A stretch of DNA of 64,000 bases from Frigidibacter albus (lineage in GTDB: Bacteria > Pseudomonadota > Alphaproteobacteria > Rhodobacterales > Rhodobacteraceae), in contig NZ_JAAAUC010000014.1 in the NCBI RefSeq assembly GCF_009908165.1, positions 18,866-82,865 on the forward strand, written 5' to 3'. The notes beneath the pieces were generated by a model. The model had not been told where the DNA came from, did not search any database, and saw only the letters and a program-made list of their open reading frames with translations. Numbering within the stretch: position 1 is the first letter of the stretch; each line of letters opens with the position of its first letter. Positions 36,320-45,064 of this stretch are shown one piece after another. The position numbers and the translations under genes are program-made.

Positions 36320-36913
36320 ATGAAAACGCTCCGCATCCTCCTTGCCCCCGCCCTCTGGCTCGCGCTGGCCCTGCCATCCTTGGCGGCGCCGGTGTCCCTG
36401 GCCGAGATTTCCCGCTATCTCAACAGCATCACCAGCGCGTCGACGGAGTTCACCCAGCAGAACGCCGATGGCTCCAGCTCTGCCGGGCGGCTGCTGATCC
36501 ATCGGCCGGGGCGGATGCGGTTCGAATATGCCGGCGATGACACGCTGGTGCTGGCCAGCGGCGGGCAGGTGGCGATCTTCGACGCGAAGTCGAACCTGCC
36601 GCCCGAGCAGTATCCGCTGAGCCGCACGCCGCTGAACCTGATCCTGGCGCGCAATGTCGATCTGACCCGCGCGCAGATGGTGGTGGGGCATGGCGAAACG
36701 CAAGGCATGACCACGGTCACCGCGCAGGACCCCGAGCATCCCGAGATCGGCACGATAACCCTCTACTTCTCACCCGCGCCGCTGCAGCTGCGGCAATGGG
36801 TGGTGACCGATGAAACCGGCGGGCAGACGCTGGTGCGCCTTGGCGCGCTGCAGCCGGGCGAGTTCCCGCCCTCGACCTTCTCGATCGACAGCGAGATGGG
36901 CCGGCGCGACTGA
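36320..36913 (+). CDS. lolA: Outer-membrane lipoprotein carrier LolA family protein
   Basis: LolA ferries lipoproteins across the periplasm from LolCDE to the outer membrane. The 197-residue protein has a signal peptide (MKTLRILLAPALWLALALPS, cleavage after LAA near residue 23) and the LolA half-barrel signatures LNSITSASTEFTQQNADGSS, GRLLIHRPGRMRFEY and DTLVLASGGQVAIFD, ending with a strand-rich C-terminus. The ftsK-lolA order is conserved in alphaproteobacteria. It lies 121 bp after ftsK and is convergent with an SLT-like lipoprotein gene 2 bp away. Confidence 0.93.
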   Translation: MKTLRILLAPALWLALALPSLAAPVSLAEISRYLNSITSASTEFTQQNADGSSSAGRLLIHRPGRMRFEYAGDDTLVLASGGQVAIFDAKSNLPPEQYPLSRTPLNLILARNVDLTRAQMVVGHGETQGMTTVTAQDPEHPEIGTITLYFSPAPLQLRQWVVTDETGGQTLVRLGALQPGEFPPSTFSIDSEMGRRD

Positions 36914-36915
36914 CC

Positions 36916-37491
36916 TTACCGGCAGGCGCGCAGCTGGGTGTCGTAGGTCACGGCCCGCTGCCCGACCTCGGCCGCCACGTTCAACAGCCAGCCCTTCTGC
37001 CGGTGGCTGCCGCTGGCATAGCCCGACCGCCCCTCATGATAGGCAAGATACTGGTTCTGCGCGTCCCATTTCGGGATGCCCAGACCCTCGGCCGACTTGT
37101 GCATGTACCAGCCCATGAAATCGGTGGCGTCGGCGATCCGGTTGCGCTGCGCGCGGCGGTTGCCGGTATCGCTTTGATACTCTTCCCAGGTGCCGTCGAG
37201 GGCCTGGCTGTAGCCATAGGCCGAGGATTGCCGTCCCATCGGGATCACGCCCAAGGCATAGCGGAACGGGGTTCGCGCATCGCCTATGAAGCTGGATTCC
37301 TGATAGATCGTCGCCATCTGCACGGCGACGGGTACGCCCCAGCGGCGTTCGGTTTGCTGCATGGCGCGCAGATACTCGGGACGTTGGCTGACGATGGCAC
37401 AGGCATCATCCAGATTGCGCGGGGCGGAATAGTTTCCCCCTCCGCACGACGCGACCAACACGAAGACCGACACGCGAAGAAGTCTGCTCAT
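36916..37491 (-). CDS. SLT-like (lytic transglycosylase fold) lipoprotein
   Basis: The 191-residue protein has a type II signal with lipobox LVASC (Cys about residue 16), so it is probably lipid-anchored. The rest resembles a lysozyme-like SLT domain: ATIYQESSFIGDARTP with the likely catalytic Glu in YQESSF, YGYSQALDGTWEEYQSDTGN in the conserved mid-domain position and the C-terminal YLAYHEGRSGYASG. Family enzymes cleave peptidoglycan glycan strands to 1,6-anhydro ends. It is divergent from hspQ across 217 bp and nearly touches lolA at its 3' end. Confidence 0.83.
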   Translation of the reverse strand: MSRLLRVSVFVLVASCGGGNYSAPRNLDDACAIVSQRPEYLRAMQQTERRWGVPVAVQMATIYQESSFIGDARTPFRYALGVIPMGRQSSAYGYSQALDGTWEEYQSDTGNRRAQRNRIADATDFMGWYMHKSAEGLGIPKWDAQNQYLAYHEGRSGYASGSHRQKGWLLNVAAEVGQRAVTYDTQLRACR

Positions 37492-37708
37492 TTGCCCCTC
37501 GCATTCTTGTTTTGTCGTGATTTTACGGGAAAACGCCGCGCAGGGAAATCACAAAGCTGCGGAGCGCCGCTTGCGCGAAACTCCGCCGCATTCCGGCCGG
37601 CATGCGCCGCGGGGCGACAGACTGTTTCCCCACAGCCGCAGCGGAATCCGGCCGGGGGAGTGGACATTCCCCGGCTGGGCGGAGTATGGGGAGCATCGGG
37701 GGCTTGGT

Positions 37709-38035
37709 ATGTTTAAGACTCAGGCGAAGTATCATCTCGGGCAGATCCTGCGCCACCGGAAGCATCCGTTCCGGGGGGTGGTCTTTGACGTGGACGCCAT
37801 GTTCTCGAATACCGAGGACTGGTATGACGCGATCCCCGAGGAAAGCCGCCCCTCGCGCGACCAGCCATTCTATCACCTTCTGGCCGAGAACGACCAAAGC
37901 TATTACGTGGCTTATGTGTCGGAACAGAATCTGGTGCCCGATGACACGGGTGAGCCGGTGGACCATCCCGACCTGCCGGACCTCTTCGGCGATTTCGAGG
38001 ATGGCCGCTACCCGCTGCACTTCCAGCTGAACTAG
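37709..38035 (+). CDS. hspQ: Heat shock protein HspQ
   Basis: The 108-residue protein has the hemimethylated-DNA-binding/HspQ fold: AKYHLGQILRHRKHPFRGVV, FDVDAMFSNTEDWYDAIPEE, QPFYHLLAENDQSYYVAYVS, EQNLVPDDTGEPVDHPDL. HspQ is an adaptor and enhancer of Lon and binds hemimethylated oriC in E. coli. The ATG at 37709 gives the standard MFKTQAKYHLGQ start. Its stop shares the bases CTAG with the convergent ggt gene. The upstream 217-bp gap is where heat-shock control would lie, but no clear RpoH box was assigned. Confidence 0.93.
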   Translation: MFKTQAKYHLGQILRHRKHPFRGVVFDVDAMFSNTEDWYDAIPEESRPSRDQPFYHLLAENDQSYYVAYVSEQNLVPDDTGEPVDHPDLPDLFGDFEDGRYPLHFQLN

Positions 38036-39612
38036 TAGCCGAGCGCGCATCCGTCCTTGCGCGGGTCCGACGCGCCGGTCAGCAGCCCGCTGTCCGGGTC
38101 GATCAGGATCGCCTGCGCGCCGCCAAGCGGTTCCTCGGGGATCAGCAGGCGGTGGCCCATCGCCTCCAGGTCGGCCCGCACTTCCGGCGCATAGCCGCGC
38201 TCGATCTTCAGCAGGCCGGCATCGGGGAAGCAGCGGGGCGCGTCGATCGCCTCTTGCGGGTCCATCCCGTAGACCAGCTGGTTGGTGACGAAGCGCACAT
38301 GGCCCGAGGGCTGGAACTGCCCGCCCATCACCCCGAACGGCATGATCACCCTTCCATCCCGTTTCAGCATCCCGGGGATGATGGTGTGCATCGGCCGCTT
38401 GCCCCCGCCCGCCTCGTTCGGGTGGCCCGGCTGCAGCGTGAAGCCGGCGCCGCGGTTCTGGAAGATCAGGCCGAACTTGCTGGAAGCAATGCCGGCGCCG
38501 AAGCCCCAGAACACCGAATAGATCAGCGACACCGCCATGCGGTCGCGGTCCACCACGGTGACATAGACGGTGTCGCGGTGGACGGCCTCGGTGATCGGCG
38601 CAGCGGCGGGCAGGGCGCGCGCCGGATCGACCAGCGCCGCCAGCTTCGCGGCGGTTTCGGGCGCGAGCATATGGGCCAGGCGCGACGTGTGGTTCGGGTC
38701 GGCGATGAAGCGGTTGCGGGCGTCATAGGCGAGCTTGGCCACCTCTGCCTCGATATGCGCGCGGGGGGCGCCCATCGGGTCGAGGCCGTCCATGTCGAAA
38801 TGCTTCAGCATGTTCAGCATCAGGATAGCGGTCGCGCCTTGCCCGTTCGGCGGATGCTCCACCAGCTCATGTCCGCGGAACGCGCCCGACACCGGCTCGG
38901 TATAGGCGCAGGCGGTGGTGGCGAAATCCTCGGCGGTATGCACGCCGCCAAGCGCCTGCAGCGAGGCGACCAGATCCTCGGCCACCTCGCCCTCATAGAA
39001 GCCCGCGCGGCCCTCGCGGGCAATGCGGCGCAGCACTTCGGCCTGCCCGGGGGCGCGGAATATCTGCCCCGGCTTCGGAGCCTGCCTGTCCAGCAGGTAG
39101 AAATCCCGCGCGGCACCGCTGAGCCAATCCACATCCCCGGCCCAGTCAAGGGCGGTGCGCGGGCCGACGGGGATGCCCTCTTCGGCATAGCGGATGCCGG
39201 GGGCCAGCACGTCCGCCAGCGCCATCCGGCCCCAATCGGCGTTCAGCCGGCAGAAGGCATCGACGGCGCCGGGGATCGTCACCGGCAATATACCCGCGGT
39301 CGGCACCGTGGCATGGCCCGCCGCACGGATCGCCTCGGCCGACAGCGCGGCGGGCGCGCGGCCCGACCCGTTCAGCGCCACGATGCGGTCTTCCCCCGCC
39401 GGTTTCAGCAACACAAAACAATCGCCCGCCAGCCCGGTCATCTGCGGCTCGGCGACGTTCAGCACCATGGCCGCGGCCAGCGCGGCATCGGCGGCATTGC
39501 CGCCGCGTTCCAGAATGTCGATTGCGGTTTTCGCGGCCAGCGGGTGCGAGGTCGCGCACATGCCGTTCATCGCGTAGACGGGCGAGCGCCCGGGTTTGTG
39601 GAAATCGCGCAT
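38032..39612 (-). CDS. ggt: Gamma-glutamyltransferase family protein (YwrD-type, no signal peptide)
   Basis: The 526-residue Ntn-hydrolase precursor carries AMNGMCATSHPLAAKTAIDI, the conserved NGSGRAP, LGGVHTAEDFA and, near residue 347, DTVYVTVVDRDRMAVSLIYS, where the Thr of DTV is the probable self-cleaving nucleophile. The C-terminal part has RPMHTIIPGMLKRDGR and PFGVMGGQFQPSGHVRF. Classical enzymes are periplasmic and open glutathione; this protein has no signal peptide and is of the short cytosolic YwrD-like class. It ends tail to tail with hspQ. Confidence 0.9.
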   Translation of the reverse strand: MRDFHKPGRSPVYAMNGMCATSHPLAAKTAIDILERGGNAADAALAAAMVLNVAEPQMTGLAGDCFVLLKPAGEDRIVALNGSGRAPAALSAEAIRAAGHATVPTAGILPVTIPGAVDAFCRLNADWGRMALADVLAPGIRYAEEGIPVGPRTALDWAGDVDWLSGAARDFYLLDRQAPKPGQIFRAPGQAEVLRRIAREGRAGFYEGEVAEDLVASLQALGGVHTAEDFATTACAYTEPVSGAFRGHELVEHPPNGQGATAILMLNMLKHFDMDGLDPMGAPRAHIEAEVAKLAYDARNRFIADPNHTSRLAHMLAPETAAKLAALVDPARALPAAAPITEAVHRDTVYVTVVDRDRMAVSLIYSVFWGFGAGIASSKFGLIFQNRGAGFTLQPGHPNEAGGGKRPMHTIIPGMLKRDGRVIMPFGVMGGQFQPSGHVRFVTNQLVYGMDPQEAIDAPRCFPDAGLLKIERGYAPEVRADLEAMGHRLLIPEEPLGGAQAILIDPDSGLLTGASDPRKDGCALGY

Positions 39613-39885
39613 CCTGTCCCTCCGGCTTGCCGGCCAGCCTAGGCCGGGGATGGGGGGAAGGAAAGTCCTCGGCGCCGCGAACTGGGTGGGGGCTGTTGAC
39701 CGCAGCGCCGAGGGAAGCCTTGTGCAGCTACGAGGCTATGGATGGCGCCAGATTTCGGCAGGTCTTGGGAGTGATTGCGGAATCTTTGCGGCATCGTTTC
39801 TGATTGATTGCCAATGCCCGCCAGTGCGCGGCGTTGATTGCAGCCTTCGGGGGAAAGTGCCGCAGTCTCGCCACCGCGGCGGCGG

Positions 39886-40374
39886 TCAGTCCAGCGCCAT
39901 GCGAAAGCGCAGGATGTTGCTGCCGCGATGGCGCCGATAGTGCAGGTCCTGCGCAAGGTCGCGCACCATGCGCCAGCCAAAGCCGCCCTCTGGCAGATCT
40001 TCAATGGCAAGGCCGGGCGGCATGCGCGCCGGATCGGGCAACACGCCGCCCGGCATCGCGCGGCCCTGATCGCTGACACGGCACAGCAGCGCGCCGGGGC
40101 CGGAGGCGATGGCCAGATCGATTCGCCCCCCCTCGCCCCGATAGGCGTGTTTGACGATGTTGTTGAGGATCTCGGCCAGGACGATCTCGAGGCTGCCCGC
40201 CGCAGACGTGGACAGCTCCGCCGCCAGCCGGGTCTGCATCACCCGCAGCACATGGCGAACCGAGAGGGGATCCGCCTCCAACACAAGATTGAGATCGGCA
40301 TCGGGGCCGGGCAGGGGCGGATGCCGGGCCGCCGCCCTGCGCTGCGGCCCGCCCGCGGCCGGATCAGCCGCCAT
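39886..40374 (-). CDS. Anti-sigma regulatory ATP-binding protein (RsbW-like)
   Basis: The 162-residue protein has a GHKL ATPase domain of the serine-kinase anti-sigma type: N-box LAEILNNIVKHAYRGEGG, G1 VSDQGRAMP and G2 GGFGWRMVRDLAQ. Such proteins phosphorylate and bind STAS antagonists in partner switching. The upstream STAS gene overlaps its start by 11 bp, supporting a cognate pair. No sigma factor or phosphatase gene is next to them in this window, so the target is not visible. The adjacent 273 bp to the left (39613-39885) show no gene. Confidence 0.87.
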   Translation of the reverse strand: MAADPAAGGPQRRAAARHPPLPGPDADLNLVLEADPLSVRHVLRVMQTRLAAELSTSAAGSLEIVLAEILNNIVKHAYRGEGGRIDLAIASGPGALLCRVSDQGRAMPGGVLPDPARMPPGLAIEDLPEGGFGWRMVRDLAQDLHYRRHRGSNILRFRMALD

Positions 40375-40714
40375 GCCGGACTGCCGCAGCCTCTGCCGCG
40401 GCTTCCGGCGCCGGATGGATGGTGAACACGCTGTCCATCCGCGTCAGCCGGAACACCTTGGCGACATTCGGCGTCAGCCCCGCAAGCTCCAGCCGCCGGG
40501 CGGGGGCGAGCGCCTTCATCACCGCCACGATGGCGCCAAGCCCCGAACTGTCGACGAAGGTGACGCGCGACAGGTCCAGCACCACCCGGTCGGACGGTTG
40601 CAGCGCAATCTCGCGCATCTTGTCCTTGAAGCGGATCGCCACGGCAGCGTCGATCCGGTCCTCGCCGACCTGCACATGCAGCGCGCCTGCCCGCGCCTCT
40701 GCGTATAGGTTCAT
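40364..40714 (-). CDS. STAS-domain anti-sigma factor antagonist
   Basis: The 116-residue protein is a single STAS domain with RIDAAVAIRFKDKMREIAL, VVLDLSRVTFVDSSGLGAIV (phosphorylatable Ser in DSSGLG) and LELAGLTPNVAKVFRLTRMD. It would switch the RsbW-like kinase encoded just downstream. The start at 40714 has GGGGAGAG upstream; a start five codons earlier has no ribosome site. The pair probably controls a general stress or developmental response; the regulated sigma factor is outside the window. Confidence 0.9.
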   Translation of the reverse strand: MNLYAEARAGALHVQVGEDRIDAAVAIRFKDKMREIALQPSDRVVLDLSRVTFVDSSGLGAIVAVMKALAPARRLELAGLTPNVAKVFRLTRMDSVFTIHPAPEAAAEAAAVRHGG

Positions 40715-40798
40715 GCCTGCTCTCCCCATGGCTTTGCGGCTTGCAGGCTAGACGCCAATCCTTACCATCGCGTAGCAAGCCGGGAGCGGAGGACTGAC

Positions 40799-41977
40799 AT
40801 GCAAGATGTGGTGATCGTCGGGGCGGCGCGCACGCCGATGGGCGGGTTTCAGGGCGTGTTCGCCGGGGTGGAGGCGGCGACGCTTGGCGGCGCGGCGATT
40901 GCGGCGGCGCTGAAGGATGCGGCGGCGGACGCAGGCCTGGTGGAAGAGCTGCTGATGGGCTGCGTGCTGCCCGCGGGCCAAGGGCAGGCCCCGGCGCGGC
41001 AGGCAGGGTTCCGGGCCGGGCTGCCCGAGGACGTGCCGGCGACAACGCTGAACAAGATGTGCGGATCGGGCATGAAGGCGGCGATGATCGCCTGCGACCA
41101 GATCGCGCTTGGCCATACCGCAGTGATGGTCGCGGGCGGCATGGAGAGCATGACGAATGCCCCCTACCTGCTGCCCAAGATGCGCGGCGGCGCCCGACTG
41201 GGGCATGGGCAGGTGATCGACCACATGTTCCTCGACGGGCTCGAGGATGCCTATGACAAGGGCAGGCTCATGGGCACCTTCGCCGAGGATTGCGCCACCG
41301 CCTTCCAGTTCACCCGCGCGGCGCAGGATGAGTATGCGACCGCCTCGCTGACCCGGGCGCTGGCGGCGCAGGGCTCCGGCGCCTTCATCAATGAAATTGC
41401 GCCGGTGACGATGACCACCCGCAGCGGCGAGATGACGATCACCGCCGACGAGCAGCCCGCCGCGGCGCGGCCCGAAAAGATCCCGACGCTGAAGCCCGCC
41501 TTCCGCAAGGACGGCACGGTGACGGCGGCAAACTCCTCCTCCATCTCCGACGGCGCGGCGGCGCTGGTGCTGGCATCCGGCGCAGCGGCGGCAGAGCATG
41601 GGCTGCGGGTGCGGGCGCGCATCCTCGGCCATGCCAGCCATGCGCAGGCCCCTGCCGATTTCCCCACAGCCCCGGTGCCGGCCGCGCGCAAGCTGCTGGA
41701 GCGGCTGGGGTGGGCCGTCGACGATGTGGACCTGTGGGAGGTGAACGAGGCCTTTGCCGTGGTGCCGATGGCCTTCATGGCCGAAATGGGCGTGGCGCAT
41801 GACCGGGTGAACGTCAACGGCGGCGCCTGCGCGCTTGGCCATCCCATTGGCGCCTCCGGCGCGCGGATCATGGTCACGCTGCTCAACGCGCTGGAAACCC
41901 GGGGGCTCAAGCGCGGCATCGCCGCCATCTGCATCGGCGGCGGCGAGGGCACGGCGATTGCGCTGGAGCTGCCATGA
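40799..41977 (+). CDS. Acetyl-CoA C-acetyltransferase (thiolase)
   Basis: The 392-residue thiolase has all catalytic residues: NKMCGSGMKA (acyl-Cys near residue 87), VNEAFAVVPMA, NGGACALGHPIGASGAR (His) and AICIGGGEGTA (second Cys). It condenses or cleaves acetoacetyl-CoA in PHB synthesis or fatty-acid breakdown; phaB/phaC are not adjacent, so the direction is open. The stop overlaps the start of the fRMsr gene by four bases (ATGA), making a transcriptional unit with the next three genes likely. Confidence 0.95.
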   Translation: MQDVVIVGAARTPMGGFQGVFAGVEAATLGGAAIAAALKDAAADAGLVEELLMGCVLPAGQGQAPARQAGFRAGLPEDVPATTLNKMCGSGMKAAMIACDQIALGHTAVMVAGGMESMTNAPYLLPKMRGGARLGHGQVIDHMFLDGLEDAYDKGRLMGTFAEDCATAFQFTRAAQDEYATASLTRALAAQGSGAFINEIAPVTMTTRSGEMTITADEQPAAARPEKIPTLKPAFRKDGTVTAANSSSISDGAAALVLASGAAAAEHGLRVRARILGHASHAQAPADFPTAPVPAARKLLERLGWAVDDVDLWEVNEAFAVVPMAFMAEMGVAHDRVNVNGGACALGHPIGASGARIMVTLLNALETRGLKRGIAAICIGGGEGTAIALELP

Positions 41978-42435
41978 GCGCGATGGACTACCCCGCCCTT
42001 GCTGGGACACTGCGCGCGCTCTGCCATGGCGAGACCGATACCGTCGCGCTGATGGCGACCGTTGCCTGCGAGATCCACTCGGCACATCCGCAGTCGGACT
42101 GGACCGGCTTCTACCGCGTGACCGCGCCCGGGCTGCTGAAGATCGGTCCCTATCAGGGTGGGCATGGCTGCCTGGTGATCCCGTTTGACCGCGGCGTCTG
42201 CGGCGCAGCGGCGCGAACGGGGCAGGCGCAGATCGTGCCGGATGTGGAGGCGTTCCCAGGCCATATCGCCTGCGCCGCCTCGACCCGGTCGGAACTGGTG
42301 CTGCCGGTCTGGAACGGGGCGGGCGCGCTTCTGGGCGTGCTCGACCTCGACAGCAACACGCCTGCGGCCTTTGACGAGGCCGATGCCAAGGCGCTGGCGG
42401 CGATCCTCGCCGAGACTTTCGCGGGCGCGCACTGA
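41974..42435 (+). CDS. msrC: Free methionine-(R)-sulfoxide reductase (GAF domain)
   Basis: The 153-residue GAF-domain enzyme reduces free Met-R-sulfoxide. It shows the fRMsr signature GPYQGGHGCLVIPFDRGVCG, DVEAFPGHIACAASTRSELV and GVLDLDSNTPAAF. The three active-site cysteines (in HGC, GVC and IAC) are all present; the usual Asp after IAC is Ala here, a small deviation from the common HIACD. It overlaps the thiolase stop and is 65 bp before the GFA-like gene. Confidence 0.92.
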   Translation: MSAMDYPALAGTLRALCHGETDTVALMATVACEIHSAHPQSDWTGFYRVTAPGLLKIGPYQGGHGCLVIPFDRGVCGAAARTGQAQIVPDVEAFPGHIACAASTRSELVLPVWNGAGALLGVLDLDSNTPAAFDEADAKALAAILAETFAGAH

Positions 42436-42500
42436 TTGCGGGCCGGTTGCCGCCGCCGGGGCGCCGTGCCGGCTTGCGGCCAGATGTCAGGAGGGCAGCG

Positions 42501-43289
42501 ATGGGTCAACGTATGGGTATCGGCGGGTCGTGCCTCTGCGGCTCGGTCGGGTTTGCCCTGCGCGGGCCGCTGCGCGATGTGGTGATCTGCCATTGCCACT
42601 GGTGCCGCAAATCCTCGGGCCATGCCTTCGCCAGCGGCGCGGTGGCCGATCAGGGGCTGGACCTCTACCGCCCCGGCGCGCTGGCCTGGTATCGGTCGTC
42701 GCCCGGGGTGCGGCGGGGGTTCTGTGCCGATTGCGGGTCGTCACTGTTCTGGCTGGGGGGCGAGGGGCAGGTGCGATTTGCGCCGGGCGCGCTGGATGAC
42801 CCGGCTCCGTTGCGGGTGCAGGGCCAGATCTTCGAGGACAGTGCCGGGGACTACTACACCCCGTCGGGGCGGGCGCCCCGTGTGGGTGCTGCCCCGGCGC
42901 GGCTGGATTGCAGTTGCCTGTGCGGCGAGACCGGGTTTTCGGTGCCCGGCCCGGCAGGCGAGATCACCGCTTGCCATTGCACCGGCTGCCGCAAGTCCTC
43001 GGGCCACTACGGTGCGAGTTTTGCCGTGGAGGCCGTGCACTGGCACGGGCGCGCCACGGTGGCGGAGTTCGCCCCGGACCGCGCCGGGCACCAGGGCGCC
43101 ACCCGCGGGTTCTGCCGGGTCTGCGGGTCGAGCCTCTATCACCGCGATCCTGACGGTCGTTCGCATGTCGAAGCCGGCGCGGTGGATGGCCCGACCGGGG
43201 GGCGTTTGACACAGCATCTATGTGTTGCGCAGAAGGGCCTCTACTACGAGTTGACGGACGGTTTGCCTCAGACAGGGGGCTGCGCATGA
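42501..43289 (+). CDS. Tandem GFA-domain protein (glutathione-dependent formaldehyde-activating family)
   Basis: The 262-residue protein is two complete GFA domains in tandem. Domain 1 (about residues 8-112) has GSCLCGSVGF, CHCHWCRKSSGHAF and GFCADCGSSLFW. Domain 2 (about 133-235) has CSCLCGETGF, CHCTGCRKSSGHYG and GFCRVCGSSLYH. Each keeps the full set of zinc cysteines. Most GFA proteins are single domain of about 130-190 residues and bind glutathione; their true substrate is unsettled. AGGAGGG precedes the ATG at 42501. It overlaps the following LysE gene by four bases. Confidence 0.88.
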   Translation: MGQRMGIGGSCLCGSVGFALRGPLRDVVICHCHWCRKSSGHAFASGAVADQGLDLYRPGALAWYRSSPGVRRGFCADCGSSLFWLGGEGQVRFAPGALDDPAPLRVQGQIFEDSAGDYYTPSGRAPRVGAAPARLDCSCLCGETGFSVPGPAGEITACHCTGCRKSSGHYGASFAVEAVHWHGRATVAEFAPDRAGHQGATRGFCRVCGSSLYHRDPDGRSHVEAGAVDGPTGGRLTQHLCVAQKGLYYELTDGLPQTGGCA

Positions 43290-43912
43290 TCTGGAACGTG
43301 CTGCAAGCCTTCCCCGCCGAGAGTCTTCTGGCCTTCACCCTGGGCGGCTTGGTGCTCAATCTGGCGCCAGGGCCGGATGTCTTGTTTGCGACGGCAAGCG
43401 GGCTGCAAGGCGGGCCGCGGGCGGGGGTGATGGCGGGGCTGGGGGTCGGGTTCGGCGGGCTGTGGCATGTGACGCTGGCGGTGCTGGGGTTGTCGGCGCT
43501 GATCGCGGCGCATCCGGGGGCGCTGGACGCGATCCGCTGGGTGGGGGCGGCCTACCTGCTGTGGCTGGCGTGGAAAAGCTGGCATTCGGGGCCGATGGCA
43601 GAGCCGGGGCGCGGCGCGGCGAACCCGTGGCGTGCCGTGGCAAAAGGCTTTCTGACCAATGCCTTGAACCCCAAGCCGATCCTGTTCGTGCTGGCCTTCC
43701 TGCCGCAATTCACCGACCCCGCCTATGGCCCGGTCTGGCAGCAGGTGGCGATTCTGGGCGCGATCTTCACGGTGACCGGGACGCTCGTGACCATGGGATA
43801 TGGCGCCCTGGCGGGGGTGGCGGGGCGGTCGCTGTCGCGCAAGATGGGCGCGATGAACAAGATCGCGGCACTGGTGTTCGGCGGGCTGGCGCTGCGGCTG
43901 GTGGCCGACTGA
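43286..43912 (+). CDS. LysE family translocator
   Basis: The 208-residue inner-membrane protein has about five to six hydrophobic segments and the family opening PAESLLAFTLGGLVLNLAPG-like segment with the conserved N-x-x-P-G-P-D turn (NLAPGPD), plus FLTNALNPKPILFVLAFLPQ. LysE/RhtB proteins export amino acids such as lysine, threonine or homoserine lactone. Cargo is not evident. It overlaps the GFA gene by ATGA, the last gene of this run, and is followed by a stem-loop. Confidence 0.92.
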   Translation: MIWNVLQAFPAESLLAFTLGGLVLNLAPGPDVLFATASGLQGGPRAGVMAGLGVGFGGLWHVTLAVLGLSALIAAHPGALDAIRWVGAAYLLWLAWKSWHSGPMAEPGRGAANPWRAVAKGFLTNALNPKPILFVLAFLPQFTDPAYGPVWQQVAILGAIFTVTGTLVTMGYGALAGVAGRSLSRKMGAMNKIAALVFGGLALRLVAD

Positions 43913-43933
43913 GCCCGCCAATCCGCGATGCAG

Positions 43934-43959
43934 AAACCATATGTATTCCATGCGGTTTT
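43934..43959 (+). terminator. Stem-loop after LysE gene
   Basis: AAACCATATG and CATGCGGTTT pair over ten positions with one mismatch and one wobble around TATTC, followed by TTC. It lies 21 bases after the LysE stop. Terminator function is plausible but the T-tail is short. Confidence 0.45.
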
Positions 43960-44031
43960 CATGCGCATGATTTTGCACATCTGCCCGAACAGGCTTGACG
44001 CCGCCGCAGCCACGGGCGCATGGGGCGGCGC

Positions 44032-44685
44032 ATGAGTGATTTCGTCTATTCCCCCCCCGAGACCCCGCTGCGGATCGTCCACCGCGACGCCGATGTGCTG
44101 GTGCTGGACAAGCCCGCGGGGCTGCTGTCGGTCCCGGGGCGCGGCGAGGCGCTTGCCGACAGCCTTCAGACCCGCGTGCTGGCGGCCTTCCCCGAAGCGC
44201 TGCTGGTGCATCGGCTGGATCTGGACACCTCGGGCGTGATGGTCTTCGCGCTGAGCGCGGCAGCGCAGAAATCGCTGGGTCAGCAATTCGAGGGGCGACA
44301 GACACGCAAGGTGTATCTGGCCCGGCTTTGGGGGCATCTGACGCCGGAAAAGGGCCGGGTCGATCTGCCGCTGATCGTCGACTGGCCGAACCGCCCGCGC
44401 CAGCATGTGAACCATGAGACGGGCAAGCCTGCCGTCACCGACTGGCGGGTGATCCGGCTGGCGGCGGATGGCACCACGCGGGTGCGGCTGTTCCCGCAGA
44501 CCGGGCGCACCCACCAGCTGCGGGTGCATATGATGGCTCTGGGGCATCCGATCCTGGGCGACCAGCTTTATGCCGAGGGGCCGGGGCGGGAGTTCGACCG
44601 GCTGATGCTGCACGCGGATTCGCTGCGGTTCCGGCATCCGCAGACCGGGGTGATGCAGACCTATTCGGCGAGCTGTCCGTTCTGA
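44032..44685 (+). CDS. RluA-family pseudouridine synthase
   Basis: The 217-residue protein is a pseudouridine synthase with the catalytic motif LLVHRLDLDTSGVMVFAL (Asp near residue 63), the N-terminal IVHRDADVLVLDKPAGLLS and the C-terminal FPQTGRTHQLRVHMMALGHP. Absence of an S4 domain and the short length suit RluA (23S U746 and tRNA U32) rather than RluC or RluD. Two starts, 44020 and 44032, are possible; MSDFVY at 44032 is preferred. Confidence 0.92.
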   Translation: MSDFVYSPPETPLRIVHRDADVLVLDKPAGLLSVPGRGEALADSLQTRVLAAFPEALLVHRLDLDTSGVMVFALSAAAQKSLGQQFEGRQTRKVYLARLWGHLTPEKGRVDLPLIVDWPNRPRQHVNHETGKPAVTDWRVIRLAADGTTRVRLFPQTGRTHQLRVHMMALGHPILGDQLYAEGPGREFDRLMLHADSLRFRHPQTGVMQTYSASCPF

Positions 44686-44724
44686 GGTGGCTCCCCCCCT
44701 GGGCCGATCCCCCGGTCAGTCCGG

Positions 44725-44920
44725 GCGGGAAAAGGCGAGGCACTGCCTCGTCCCGCCCGTGCGGGAGCTATCGCCCGGAGCCGCTGGCAGCGAAAGACCG
44801 AATGAGGACAGCGCCCGCCAAGGGCGGGGCGGGCGCTGGCCGGGCCCTTTGGGGCCCGTCCGGTGCAGGAGGACACTCCGCCGCCTGGCGAAGGCGATGG
44901 CCTTCGCCAAGGAAAGCGGG
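44725..44920. repeat. Dispersed mosaic intergenic repeat, copy C
   Basis: This gap of 379 bases without a gene carries a copy of the second repeat subfamily. Blocks shared with copies D and E are GGCGAGGCACTGCCTCG, CCCGCCCGTGCGGGA, GAGGACAGCGCCCG, GGCGGGCGCTGGCCGGGCCC, GGGGCCCGTCCGGTGCA and GCGAAGGCGATGGCCTTCGC, in this order. Several blocks are palindromes, so the RNA or single strand would be highly folded. Copy C has no 55-bp module. Confidence 0.88.
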
Positions 44921-45064
44921 GCGACGGCAATCTTGGCGATACCTTCGCCGTTGATCGGGCCGTCAGACCAAGACAGTCCCGATTCCCCCCAAACGATTTC
45001 GACCCACCCCCTCCCCCGCCCCTGCTAGACAGGCCCTAGCCTTCCGCCCCAAAGGAGCCCCGCC

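Noticed and set aside
37492..37708. RpoH-type promoter for hspQ
   Set aside because: TTG-containing stretches such as TTGTTTTGTCG are present but no convincing -10 element at the right spacing was found.
39613..39885. Possible small gene between ggt and the RsbW-like gene
   Set aside because: Short frames exist but have no ribosome site, family resemblance or membrane pattern; I see nothing supportable in this gap.
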